DNA of 64,000 bases from Ephydatia muelleri (Eukaryota > Porifera > Demospongiae > Spongillida > Spongillidae), in the NCBI GenBank assembly GCA_013339895.1, contig JABACO010000022.1:62001-126000 (forward strand), in the 5' to 3' direction. Below the pieces are notes generated by a model, which was not told where the DNA came from, did not search any database, and worked only from the letters and a program-made list of their open reading frames with translations. This document shows, in pieces, positions 28,542 to 40,154 of the stretch (its first letter is position 1; each line of letters begins with the position of its first letter). Position numbers and translations under genes: made by a program.

Positions 28542-31500
28542 CATGCTGTTGTATGACAACAAGCACTGCATGGGGCACACAGCAAGAGTATCTATGAGAG
28601 ACATAAGATTTACAAGAGCAAGAGAACACAAGCACAGAACACGGTATGACGAACACACAGGAATACATAACCATCACCTGCTAACGGCACAATCAGTACA
28701 GGGGTGAGGGTGAGGACTACACACCTGCTAACAGTACAATCAGCACAGGGGTGTGGGTGAGGGTGAGGACTACACACCTGCTAACAGTACAATCAGCACA
28801 GGGGTGTGGGTGAGGGTGAGGACTACACACCTGCTAACGGCACAATCAGTACAGGGGTGAGGGTGAGGACTACACACCTGCTAACAGTACAATCAGCACA
28901 GGGGTGTGGGTGAGGGTGAGGACTACACACCTACTAACAGTACAATCAGCACAGGGGTGTGGGTGAGGACTACACACCTGCTAACAGTACAATCAGCACA
29001 GGGGTGAGGGTGAGGACTACACACCTGCTAACAGTACAATCAGCACAGGGGTGTGGGTGAGGGTGAGGACTACACACCTGCTAACAGTACAATCAGCACA
29101 GGGGTGTGGGTGAGGACTACACACCTGCTAACAGTACAATCAGCACAGGGGTGTGGGTGAGGACTACACACCTGCTAACAGTACAATCAGCACAGGGGTG
29201 TGGGTGAGGGTGAGGACTACACACCTGCTAACAGTACAATCAGCACAGGGGTGAGGGTGAGGGTGAGGACTACACACCTGCTAACAGTACAATCAGCACA
29301 GGGGTGTGGGTGAGGACTACACACCTGCTAACAGTACAATCAGCACAGGGGTGTGGGTGAGGGTGAGGACTACACACCTGCTAACAGTACAATCAGCACA
29401 GGGGTGAGGGTGAGGGTGAGGACTACACACCTGCTAACAGTACAATCAGCACAGGGGTGTGGGTGAGGACTACACACCTGCTAACAGCACAATCAGCACA
29501 GGGGTGTGGGTGAGGGTGAGGACTACACACCTGCTAACAGTACAATCAGCACAGGGGTGTGGGTGAGGGTGAGGACTACACACCTGCTAACAGTACAATC
29601 AGCACAGGGGTGTAGGACTACACACCTGCTAACAGTACAATCAGCACAGGGGTGTGGGTGAGGAGGGCTACACACCTGCTAACAGTACAATCAGCACAGG
29701 GGTGTGGGTGAGGAGGGCTACACACCTGCTAACAGTACAATCAGCACAGGGGTGTGGGTGAGGACTACACACCTGCTAACAGTACAATCAGCACAGGGGT
29801 GAGGGTGAGGAGGACTACACACCTGCTAACAGTACAATCAGTACAGGGGTGTGGGTGAGGGTGAGGACTACACACCTGCTAACAGTACAATCAGCACAGG
29901 GGTGAGGGTGAGGAGGACTACACACCTGCAAACAGCACAATCAGCACAGGGGTGTGGGTGAGGGTGAGGACTACACACCTGCTAACAGTACAATCAGCAC
30001 AGGGGTGTGGGTGAGGACTACACACCTGCTAACAGTACAATCAGCACAGGGGTGTGGGTGAGGCTCCAGAACATAAACAGCTCCCCTCTGCTGGTCGTGT
30101 TGGTGGCCACGTGACCAAAGAGGTGGATGTGAGAGTCCCAGAAACGCTGCTCAAAGCACAGCACGACCTTCAAACATAGGGGAAGTGGGTGTGGTGAAAG
30201 AGAAAGATGTATACAGGAAGGAAAGTATTCTAGAATGGCATGATTTTTTTTACCTTCAACAAAAGTGTTAGTGCTGAATGAAACTAACTTTGAATACCCT
30301 GATTTAAAAAGCATTAATTACACAACAATGCAAAAATAGGAAGTAAATTTTCATAAAACCTCAAACATTACTAACAAGGTAGCAATATTATTATTGTGGA
30401 TGCCTCTCGCTTGCTAGGAGTGAACAAAAGAATTTCTGTTTACAAATTTTGAATCAACCTTCTAAACTGAGCTGAGTAAAACCAATGCTCTAAGGTAGTA
30501 CCCAGTCTACTACACAAAACTCCTTTGATTTCAATAAGAGCAAGAGCGTCATTAATACTTAACTCCCAAAATAATTTCTGATCACATGTAGATACTAACT
30601 GCACCTTATTGAGAAGCCCAAACCCAAGGTTGTTGATCGCCTGTGTCTTCCATTCGGGCAGAGGTGGCTGAAAGGATATGACCTGAGCCTTGAGGACCCC
30701 CAGGGGAGCAGTCACAATGACAGCGTCAGCCTTGAAAATGCTACTACACCCCGATTGGGTCGCCCGAGCGTGGACCTCCACCCCTGGTGATGTTCGAGGG
30801 GGCGTGGCAAGGCAGCAAGCAAAAGAGTGTGTGTGTGTATGTGTGTGTGGGGGGTTAGTGCGATAGATAGGGTGCACAAGACATCATAGTTAAATGAGGT
30901 GGTAACACACACAGCCACTGGCACACTGGCATGCATTTGGGGACAAAGCTTCAATACACGCACACGTAACCGATGCTGACGCTCCCTGCCGCCCTGTTCA
31001 AAACAAGCACATTGCAGAAATGGATTCCAGTGAGGCCCCAACAGCTCTAGCTGTACATCCAACATGTCCACACACATCATGTGGGTGGCTAGTGGTTACC
31101 TCTGGCCAACAGCTTGCCTACCTCCCACAATGAGATATGCACATGTGCAAGCACTTCACTGCTTTTATGTTGTTTTTGTTTTGTGCTACATACCATCAGT
31201 GTTATAGTGAATGGCAGTGACTTCTGTGCTCATACGAACATCTAGTCCTTTGGCCAGGGCAACAGGCAGCTGGTCATAGCCATCCTTCAAATTCAGGTGG
31301 TCCCCAGTAAATTCAAAGTCGTCATCCTGGTCCCAGTGACCTAGGGAAAGTTTGTCCAGAGGGGCAGCGTTGGCAAACTCCAGGTTAGCAAAGTGCCAGT
31401 CCAGCACTTGCCGGTAACGTGGGGACAGGTAGACTGTCCTAGAGAGTTATGGGGGGATTACGTGGTGAATTGGGATTAGGTGGTGAATTGGGATTAGGTG

Positions 31501-34500
31501 GTGAATTGGGATTAGGTGGTGATAGGTGGTGAATTGGGATTACAAGGTGAACATTATGCAATGAAATACACATAAAAAAAGAAACAGCCAAATGAACGCT
31601 GCACAGAAATATAGACCCAAACTCTCTTCCTCTAGAAATACCCCCATGCCTGGCTTAATCCTCTAGAAATGCCCCCATGCCTGGCTTAATCCTCTAGAAA
31701 TACCCCCATGCCTGGCTTAATCCTCTAGAAATGCCCCCATGCCTGGCTTAATCCTCTAGAAATGCCCCCATGCCTGGCTTAATCCTCTAGAAATGCCCCC
31801 ATGCCTGGCTTAATGCTCTAGAAATGCCCCCATGCCTGGCTTAATCCTCTAGAAATGCCCCCATGCCTGGCTTAATGCTTATATACTTCAATACAAATTA
31901 TTAAACAGCAGAGTGGGAAGCATAACCAAATAACACCTCCTGGATAGGACAGAGACCATGGTAGATTGCATGGAATAAGTGATCATTGAAACTACATGTA
32001 CCAAGGACATTGACAAGCATTACATGACAAGCAAAAAGCATCACATGACAAACACAAGCATCACATGACAAACACAAGCATCACATGACAAACACAAGCA
32101 TCACATGACAAACACAAGCATCACATGACAAACACAAGCATCACATGACAAACACAAGCATCACATGACAAACACAAGCATCACATGACACACACAAGCA
32201 TCAAATGACAAACACAAGCATCACATGACAAACACAAGCATCACATGACAACCACAGGCATCACATGACAAACACAAGCATCATATGACAAACACAACTA
32301 TCACATGTTTCACATGACAAACACAAGCATCACATGACACACACAAGCACCACATACGGAAGCACGACGTCTTCTGCTTCGTCCAGCTTGTTCTCTAAGT
32401 CTTGTTGCTGTTCCTGCAACTCATCGTAGTACTTGAAGAGCTGAACCAACTCCTGCTCTGTGGACCTGGCAACAAACTGGACATCATCTTCCCTGAATAT
32501 GCAAATGACACAACTCTCATTATAATCCTACTAGAATGTTTACAGTATTGTAATCTCTAAATATATACATGTCTCACAATTAAGTCTTGCAGTGTTAGAA
32601 GCGTAAATAGTGGTTCAAAGAAAATGTGAGGGTAAAATGATGATAATAATGGAGCCAAATAAAGCATTCTATTGCTTGGGTCCCCCTCACATAGACCCTT
32701 CCCTCATACAGATTCTCCCCCTCATGTAGATCACATGCTTCTACAATGGTCCATCACTTTGTGCGTGAGGTATCTTATATTGAGAATATTACCTCTGAAA
32801 AGTGCCGCTAAATAGACCAAGGCTTCTATTGCATCATGAATTTTTGTAATCAAAACCAACGTTACAATGTATCATTACATTCTAACCATTAACATACAAT
32901 TTCATTGAAGATTACAGTAAACCTTTTTTGGAATCAGCCATGCACTTAATTTTGGAGGGTTTTCACAATTTCACCATTTGCTAATTAACTACAACAATTA
33001 ACATCTTCCTATGAGTAATGACTATCTTATGATGTGGCTAACTTTCCTCAATTGTGCAGCATCACATGTACCTCAATCTACCCACTCAAATGGATAGGAT
33101 GCTTACAGGGTGACTGAGTCATCTGCTGCATATATATAATAGCTAACTAACTTAACCCTTAATAAGCTCAATCAACATCAACCCCAACACAATACAGACA
33201 CCTCCAGTACATGTATCTATGCCCACCTGTCCGACACAATCAGATCCCCTCTCTAACTGTAACCGTGTAACAGGCAAACTTTGGCCATTCGAGTGCACAC
33301 ATGTACAATGGTACATGCCAGTCCAGACGCACTAAGCAGTACAGATGCACACATCAGTTGTCACGGGTGACCGACATCTAGGAGCTGGGTCATTCCATGT
33401 CAGATCACCCAGTCAATAACACTGCACCCTCTCAGATTTAGATGAAATTTGGTATATATGATTAATATCAATGGGAAAGTTATCACACCAATTATCACCT
33501 TTTGTGATGAATTAGATTAGGAGATAATCAAGTTTTTATTTTTTCTTACCTTTCTGACCTCTCAACACTTGCACCCTCTTTTCATATTAAGTGATGGTCC
33601 AAATATATCATGTAAGATATCATTTTAAAGCTCAGAGCATGACAAATCACATGCTATTTTTACTTTAATGCTATGGATTATATAGTTAGTATTATTGTGC
33701 AATGAAATATTTATCCTTGTGTCCCCTAATAAGGATAGGTAGTTATTAAAAATGCCACCATTTCCCAGAAAGCCCTACCATTCTAGCACTGCATTATTTA
33801 AAAAAATTGGTGGCAAATGATAACATTATTGTTCCCTGACATAAAATAGTTACCACTGTCACAGTAATGTATTCGTTTACTATAGAGTATGCCAAGAAAA
33901 GTATATAATTACACACAAATACAACAGCGTAATGTGGATGTGATATTACACTCCTATTTCTCACACAAATTATGAGCCTTTGTAGCCTTGGACATTGATT
34001 CCTGTGAAATGGAGTACCCTCCTCTTCCACTGGTTAGGATGGGGTGCTCAATCGTGCAAAGAATGTCACTTTCACAAATCCAACAAGTGTCGTCCTTTTC
34101 AGGAAAAACATAACTACTAATTCCAACACTAGGATGCATGAAAACTTCACAAAACTCCTCAGATATATCCTTCACAGCCAAACCAGACCTCGTCATCGTA
34201 CATACATGCAATGTAGTTGCCCTTGGTCACATCAGAGGTATCAATCTGCAATGACCCCACAATACTAACCACAGCAGTCCTCTCTCCAGAGGATATTTCA
34301 TGCACTGCTAGGGTGCTAGTTGATTATGGAACATAGCGATGATACCTCTGTGTTCCCTTGATGGTGCGGTTAGTACTGAAATGTTCAACCTTACCAAGTT
34401 TCACTGGAGTGAGGTTTAAATAGTGAATAACTTCCTCAATATCTACTCCATGAACAACACTGTCATCAGAAGTAGATTCGGTGAAAGCAGACAAAGGGAG

Positions 34501-37500
34501 CTCTTCGTTCAAATAAGATGTTGGTGGACCAGGAATTGGTAAATCAACAAGTGTGGGGAACTCTTCAGGAGCTTGGACAGACAATTTCTGTAAGTGTGTC
34601 CTGCACAATGAGCACAGTTTGTCTCCTGGAATAAGGGAGATGCCCACTTTTCAGTGCACTTGCCCTACACTTACTAGTGATCTCCCTTAGTGACTTCTTT
34701 CGTGGCTTGCAGTCTTTGTGCTGATCAAAGACATTGCAGCACTTTCTCTGTAGAACAGAGTACTTGTGCAGGTACTCTTGCTCATGATGTGAACAAATGT
34801 CACAAATATCAGTCGAAGCCAACTTGGAACGCAACGAAAGAAGTTCAATCTCATCACTGGAAACTGTGCGCACCGTTTGGACTTTAGTGTATGTAATGGC
34901 AAATCACTTTCCAAGGGTTCCAAAGCTGCCACGATTTCAAATGCACGACACGCGTATTGCAGAACAGGAAGCGCTCAGCTGTTTATTAGCCACGTAAGGC
35001 TTCATGCGCCTATGTTTACCACAAGTGTGCAGAATCATGAATAAATTAACACATGAAGCCTTGCAATGCCACATTGGCCTTGAAATCAAACCGTTTGAAA
35101 AAATAGTCTTCCTAGGAAAATGTATGGTATGTTAACAGCATGATTTGCCATCATATTTTTAATTTCTTTATGAACTAGAATGGTAGGGCTTTCTGGGAAA
35201 TGGTGGCATTTTTAATAACTACCTATCCTTTTTAGGGGACACAAGGATAAATATTTCATTGCACAATAATACTAACTATATAATCCATAGCATTGAAGTA
35301 AAAATAGCATGTGATTTGTCATGCTCTGAGCTTTAAAATGATACCTTACACGATATGTTTGGACCATCTCTTAATATGAAAGGGGGGTGCAATCGTTGAG
35401 AGGTCAGAAAGGTATATACAAATTAAAAATTAATTATCTTCTAATCTAATTCATCACAAAAGGTGATAATTGGTGTAATAACTTTCCCAGTGATACTTAA
35501 CATTTATACCAAATTTCATCTAATTCTGAGAGGGTGCAGTGTTATAAACTAAGGGTCATTGGGTGATCTGACATGGAATGACCCAGCTTACGTTGTTCCT
35601 GATCCGCCCGCCAAACGCTGCTGTCTTGTGTGCGAGTCTTTGATCTTCTGCTGCACATCTGTGAGCTTCCTGTGCACCTCGAGGAGATCGTTCTGCATGG
35701 ACAAGATGGAGGCATGGTGGTCTCTCAGCTTCTCCCTGGTGTGCTTCTCCTGGAGTCTTTGGGAAGGGTGGGAGGTGTGAAATGTCAGTAAGGGTGCCAC
35801 AACCCCCACTGATGCTATCCACACCAAGCCTTGTACTGTACAACACACCACAGGGATACTATACATACATGCCCCCATATTACACTACTTAAGTGTGCAA
35901 CCAATGATTGTACAGTACCGTCCAGACGCAACTTGCCCACACACGCATGCGCGAAACAGAGATCTCACACAATAATCGCTATCACTGACGCAAGCCTTGA
36001 CAGTACCAGTGCTGCTTACAAGGCTCGTGTTAGTGGTGACGATGATCATGTGAGACCTCCTCGTTTCATGCATTACTCGGTTATGTGCGTGACAAGTTGT
36101 GTCTAGGCTGTACTGTACACACACACACGCCACACATACTACCTGACATGTTGGACAGAGCAAGTAAGTAAGTCATTGTGAACTGGATATTGCTACTGTA
36201 TAGCCACAGATGGTGCGTGAGCCTGAACCAGGAGTCATTACATAACCTTAAGTCCTTAACCCTCTCCTTCTTTGTCTTCCCTCCTCCCACCCACCCGCCC
36301 ATCCACCCCTGGTGACTTACTGGATCACCAGCTCTAATGCCTGGCCCAGGGAAAGGCTCTTCCCTCCCAGCTGGTTCACCTGCAGGTGGTGGGAAAGGTA
36401 GCTTACTGAGTCCAGCAGCCGATTGAACTCCAGTTCAACCGTCTTGTCGATATCCTTCTGTACCATTTCACCTGGGAGAGGAGTGAGATACATGGAAGGA
36501 CTGATAGCGCATGCACCACATGGAAGGGTTCCCTCACCCGTGGTGAAGTACAGAGGACAACGCCTCTTGATCTTCGACATCTTTAGACCAAGCTGCTTCT
36601 TAATAACGGCAAGAGGATTGCCCCCTGCAAATGTATGTACAATCACTAACTTATCGCCACAGCACAGACATAGGTACACGTACAGTACAGGTGCGCAAGA
36701 CTCACACAATGGAAGACATTCAATAAGGGGTGCCCAAACAAATGCATGCATGCATGCATCTTTTTCAAAGGTGAGTGGTGTGCACCCCCAGGGTTGCTAC
36801 GCACATGCACACACACATGCACACACACAAACACACACACACACCACACACACACACACACATGCACACACACACACACACACATACCACACCATTTGCA
36901 AACTGACCTAGGCCAGTGACCACCATAGCTCCAAGATCAGCAATAAAGGGACCTTTTCTGAAGGTGTATATGCGACCTCCTATTCTGTCCTATACAGAAG
37001 AAAGTAACCAATGAATATCCTATCCACACCCACATACCACACCCCCACACACATACCCACACCCACCCACCCACCCACCCCCACACACACAACACACACA
37101 CCCTTGCTTCCACAACTGTGACGTCCAACCCGAAATTGTAAAGCTGTCTTGCGGCCATTAGACCACTGACCCCTGCTCCCACAACCACCACCTTGAAGGG
37201 CATCTTGCCTGTGACGCACGATCAGAAGGTTAGACAGTTACACTTGCACCCACAACCACCTCCTCCCCTAGAATCACGTACCATGCATCGGGTTGAAGCG
37301 GTTGAATATGCCAAAGTTGATGTACCCATATCGCTGCAGGTAGCCGTGTATCCGAAGCAAGAGGTTTGTCTTACCTGTTGGGAGGGCCGAGTGATGAAAG
37401 ACAATGCTCACATCACACACCATGTACACACATACAACACATGATGTACACACACATACACACACAGACGATGTACACACATATACACATACACACACAT

Positions 37501-39690
37501 ACCACACATGTACATGTATGATGTACACGTAAAGATGAACAAACTCGGTGTTCTTCGCCAAAAGTTTAAATGATAACCTTGTAACCAAAAGGCTGAATTG
37601 CTAGCTTAAAATTAGATTTAACAAATCATAACTGAAATTAATTTGAATCATGCTTAATTCACTTCACTGAACACTGAGTGCTACAGTGTGTATAGCTGTA
37701 CATGTCAAAACATCACAGTGGGCACTTATTTGAACGATACTAGCACACGTGGTTGAAACGTGATTAGAACGCAATCAATCAAACTTTGACTTAATTACTA
37801 CAGTCCGAAAATCCATTATGGCTCAATAAGACCATCATTACCATCTCAATATGACCATCATTACCATCTCAATATGACCATCATTACCATCTCAATATGA
37901 CCATCATTACCATCTCAATATGACCATCATTACCATCTCAATATGACCATCATTACCGTCTCAATATGACCATCATTACCATCTCAATATGACCATCATT
38001 ACCATCTCAATATGACCATCATTACCATCTCAATATGACCATCATTACCATCTCAATATGACCATCATTACCATCTCAATATGACCATCATGGCTCAATA
38101 TGAAATCACATTAGTTGTTACAAGTAACCTTTAAATAGTGACACTCATTCGCTTTATTAAATAAAGTGATCCCATTGTCTGCCACAGGATGGTGCACACA
38201 CAGATGAACACAGGTGTCATGATGGCAAAGAGGTTGGCACACATCAAGGCTGTGCCACTTACTAGGATACCACAGCAACTGGCAGAATGGCATGGTGACA
38301 TGGAGTATGATTAGTGGGGTGACAAATGGTGTGGTGACAATTGGAATGGTGTGGTGACATGTGGAATGGTATGGTGACATGTGGAATGGTGTGGTGACAA
38401 TTGGAATGGTGTGGTGACATGTTGAATGACAATTGAAATGGTGTGGTGAGATGTGGAATGGTCTGGTAACAAGTTGGAATGGACCCAGACAACTAACCTG
38501 ACTGGGGTAAGGACACAACACTCTGAGACTTCTCTGCAGTGAGCTCATGCAAGGGGTCCTGCAGCCACGTCTGAAGAAGTTTGTTGCGAATGAAGAGGAA
38601 CTCCAGCAAGGCAGACTGGCTGCCGTGGGCAATGTCAGGGAAGTAGTCCATCTCCTGCTGAGTCAGCCTGTTGGCTGGGATTCGGCTGGCAAATGCTGCC
38701 CCATCCAAACCTAGAGAGTGGTAATGTGATCTGGACCCATGGCTGTACTGGTACATAAGGTACCTATGGCTGTACTGGTACATAAGGTACCTATGGCTGT
38801 ATGGCTGTAAAAGTACATAAGGTACCTATAGCCGTACAGGTACATAAGGTACCTATGGCTGTACAGGTACATAAGGAACCTATGGCTGTACACACAGGGC
38901 ACGAATATGGCAGTATTACATGACATAGTATTTGTCTCAATCTGCATGTAAATACACAGTTGTGCAAAGTTGTGTGTGCATCTAGATGTTCCAAACACGA
39001 TGGAATACACTGTTATCTCACTTTACCACTGGATTCGAATACTGTTTGCATGTGATAGTTCATTGAAATAAACGTGAGAGGTGATCTCTAATTAAAAGTA
39101 TGCTCCTTAGATGCAAAGCACTGTCAACACAGCCAGGACAAATAGAGCAGTGCACACAGCATGCTGGTTAGGGCCATGCTCAGTCCTTGACCAAGCCAAG
39201 GTGTCAGGATCCGATCCGCACGTAATCACATACCAGACGGGATATCGGGATCGGTATCGGACTCGGAATCGCTCGACAGCTCGTCATCCGACAGGACAGG
39301 CATGGAGGCATGTGGGTGTGGCCCATGCATCCCGTGGGGATCCTCTGACTGAGCAAGCTGCAGGTCCAAAAACAAAAAATAAAAAAATGGTGCTCACCAT
39401 TATACCCATGTGTGTGACGCACATGCCCATACATAAGGTATCATGTGTTACACGTACGACAACTTATGCCCACACAGGCATGTAGGTGCAAGTGCCTGCA
39501 TGGAGACAAAGTACCCTATGTGCCACGTTTGACAATCCAAAGGGCTGTGCCATCACATAACCAGTCCATGGTCCGAGGATGCGCAGACGTAACCAAGGAT
39601 ACGATACGATACGCAGATGTGAATAATGAAGAATGGCGGCGCATCACAAGCATGATCAAAATGTTCTATCATAGCATCAACAATACACTG

Positions 39691-39724
<34 letters not shown>

Positions 39725-39731
39725 ACACACA

Positions 39732-39826
<95 letters not shown>

Positions 39827-39889
39827 TAATACCAGCCAGCACACCCGTGATTTTTGCTACAATGGGCCAATTTACATACAACAACCCCC

Positions 39890-39940
<51 letters not shown>

Positions 39941-40154
39941 AAAAAAAACAAGCTTCATTTTTTATTAATTAGGAATCCAGAACTTAATCATTTCGACAAA
40001 AAGGAGAGGGATCTTACAGGCGGTATGCATATGAGAAGTGATACACACACAACACATGCACACAGATTACACCACACGCACACAGATGTCGGAGCCCACA
40101 CTAACTCCATTTCTACATTCGGAATGTGCTTACTCGCGGTCTCTTCAATTGCAT
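25959..40154 (-). CDS. KDM1A: LSD1/KDM1A lysine-specific histone demethylase
   Basis: Fifteen proposed coding exons, complement of: 25959-26306, 28295-28395, 30026-30167, 30605-30783, 31194-31438, 32358-32492, 35592-35756, 36321-36471, 36538-36624, 36908-36989, 37102-37208, 37282-37374, 38498-38710, 39234-39357 and 40134-40154 (exon 1, least certain). All phases agree, giving ~730 aa (human 852). Order: acidic N-terminus, SWIRM (FPDIAHGSQ...INFGIFNR), FAD-binding [13 protein letters not shown], amine-oxidase core, tower domain split over 35756 and 32492, then [27 protein letters not shown], and the C-terminal FAD motif [20 protein letters not shown]. The tower identifies LSD1 rather than LSD2 and predicts CoREST binding. 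The active-site Lys equivalent to human K661 is present (GLLNK at the end of exon 30605). It is a flavin-dependent nuclear H3K4me1/2 demethylase. No disabling mutation was seen. Confidence 0.93.
26307..28294 (-). other. LSD1 last intron
   Basis: It contains scattered copies of the GCACAGGGGTGTGGGTGAGG unit (about 26566-26660) that is amplified in the next intron, plus the 784-bp foldback at 27431-28214. No separate gene. Confidence 0.7.
27431..28214. mobile_element. 784-bp long-arm foldback element
   Basis: The left end TGGAACGTTCTATATGAAAA matches the inverted right end. Pairing runs through GGGGTACCGACGTTACAAGG and TTTCCCGGGCGTTACGCGCC to a short loop near 27805-27835, giving arms of about 370 bp at high identity. 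No protein coding. It lies in the last LSD1 intron. Confidence 0.87.
28443..28538. repeat. (CA)n microsatellite
   Basis: Nearly pure CA dinucleotide, ~95 bp, in an LSD1 intron just upstream (in gene sense) of the exon at 28295-28395. Confidence 0.92.
28678..30025 (-). repeat. Minisatellite made from an LSD1 exon end and its donor
   Basis: About 25-30 tandem copies of a ~47-59 bp unit: CTGCTAACAGTACAATCAGC, ACAGGGGTGTGGGTGAGG, ACTACACAC. Read on the gene strand, each unit is the last 38 nt of exon 30026-30167 (coding [13 protein letters not shown]) followed by GTGTGTAGT, the start of the intron. Length variation comes from extra GTGAGG hexamers. Each unit therefore carries a copy of the AG|GTGTGT donor. 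The array fills most of the intron 28396-30025. Confidence 0.92.
31449..31552. repeat. Short minisatellite GGATTAGGTGGTGAATT
   Basis: About six copies of a 15-17 bp unit in an LSD1 intron, starting a few bases beyond the exon at 31194-31438. Confidence 0.75.
31615..31873. repeat. Minisatellite, 31-bp unit, ~8 copies
   Basis: The unit is CTCTAGAAATGCCCCCATGC plus CTGGCTTAATC, with ATAC for ATGC in some copies. Confidence 0.9.
32005..32345. repeat. Minisatellite, 20-bp unit, ~15 copies
   Basis: The unit is ACATGACAAACACAAGCATC. The array ends a few bases from the splice donor of exon 32358-32492. Confidence 0.9.
33387..35584 (-). mobile_element. 2.2-kb DNA transposon with ~400-bp TIRs in LSD1 intron
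   Basis: The termini GGGTCATTCCATGTCAGATC are inverted at both ends and pairing continues for about 400 bp. The flanks are AGCT on both sides (33383-33386 and 35585-35588), a candidate 4-bp duplication. Internal minus-strand frames carry Cys/His-rich peptides ([36 protein letters not shown] at 34687-34873, then [17 protein letters not shown], 34324-34647) that resemble a zinc-binding N-terminal region of repetitive invertebrate ORFs. No complete transposase is present, so it is non-autonomous. The right end sits seven bases inside the donor of exon 35592-35756. Confidence 0.85.
35910..36118. mobile_element. Foldback element, 209 bp, LSD1 intron
   Basis: GTACAGTACCGTCCAGACGC at the left pairs with the right end CTAGGCTGTACTGTAC. 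Pairing continues imperfectly (CAACTTG, GATCTCACA/GTGAGACCTC, GCAAGCCTTG/CAAGGCTCG) across ~90-bp arms. Confidence 0.7.
36472..36537 (-). other. 66-nt open-frame intron of LSD1
   Basis: GTGAGGGAAC...CTCTCCCAG, length divisible by three and without stop, so it could pass as coding. It is removed because the flanking residues ([13 protein letters not shown]) then align in length with human LSD1, and both splice sites are good. Confidence 0.75.
36786..36895. repeat. (CA)n-rich tract next to an LSD1 exon
   Basis: CA repeats with ATGCACAC variants, ending a few bases before the donor-side border of exon 36908-36989. Confidence 0.85.
37838..38098. repeat. Minisatellite, 23-bp unit, ~11 copies
   Basis: The unit is ATGACCATCATTACCATCTC plus AAT, very homogeneous, in the LSD1 intron 37375-38497. 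Confidence 0.9.
38326..38470. repeat. Minisatellite, GGTGTGGTGACATGTGGAAT type
   Basis: Seven or so copies of a 20-bp unit with ACAATTGG / ACATGTGG variants, ending ~28 bases before an LSD1 exon. Confidence 0.8.
38733..38892. repeat. Minisatellite, 26-bp GTACATAAGGTACCTATGGC unit
   Basis: About six copies of GTACATAAGGTACCTATGGC plus TGTACTG, starting ~20 bases upstream of the SWIRM exon acceptor. Confidence 0.85.
39687..39948. repeat. (CA)n followed by C40 and A18 tracts
   Basis: (CA)n at 39687-39822, then a homopolymer of about 40 C (39891-39930) joined directly to 18 A (39931-39948). All lie in LSD1 intron 1. Long homopolymers are prone to sequencing length error. Confidence 0.9.

Noticed and set aside
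36472-36537. Coding insertion of 22 residues in LSD1
   Set aside because: The good donor and acceptor, and the length match to human LSD1 without it, favour an intron.
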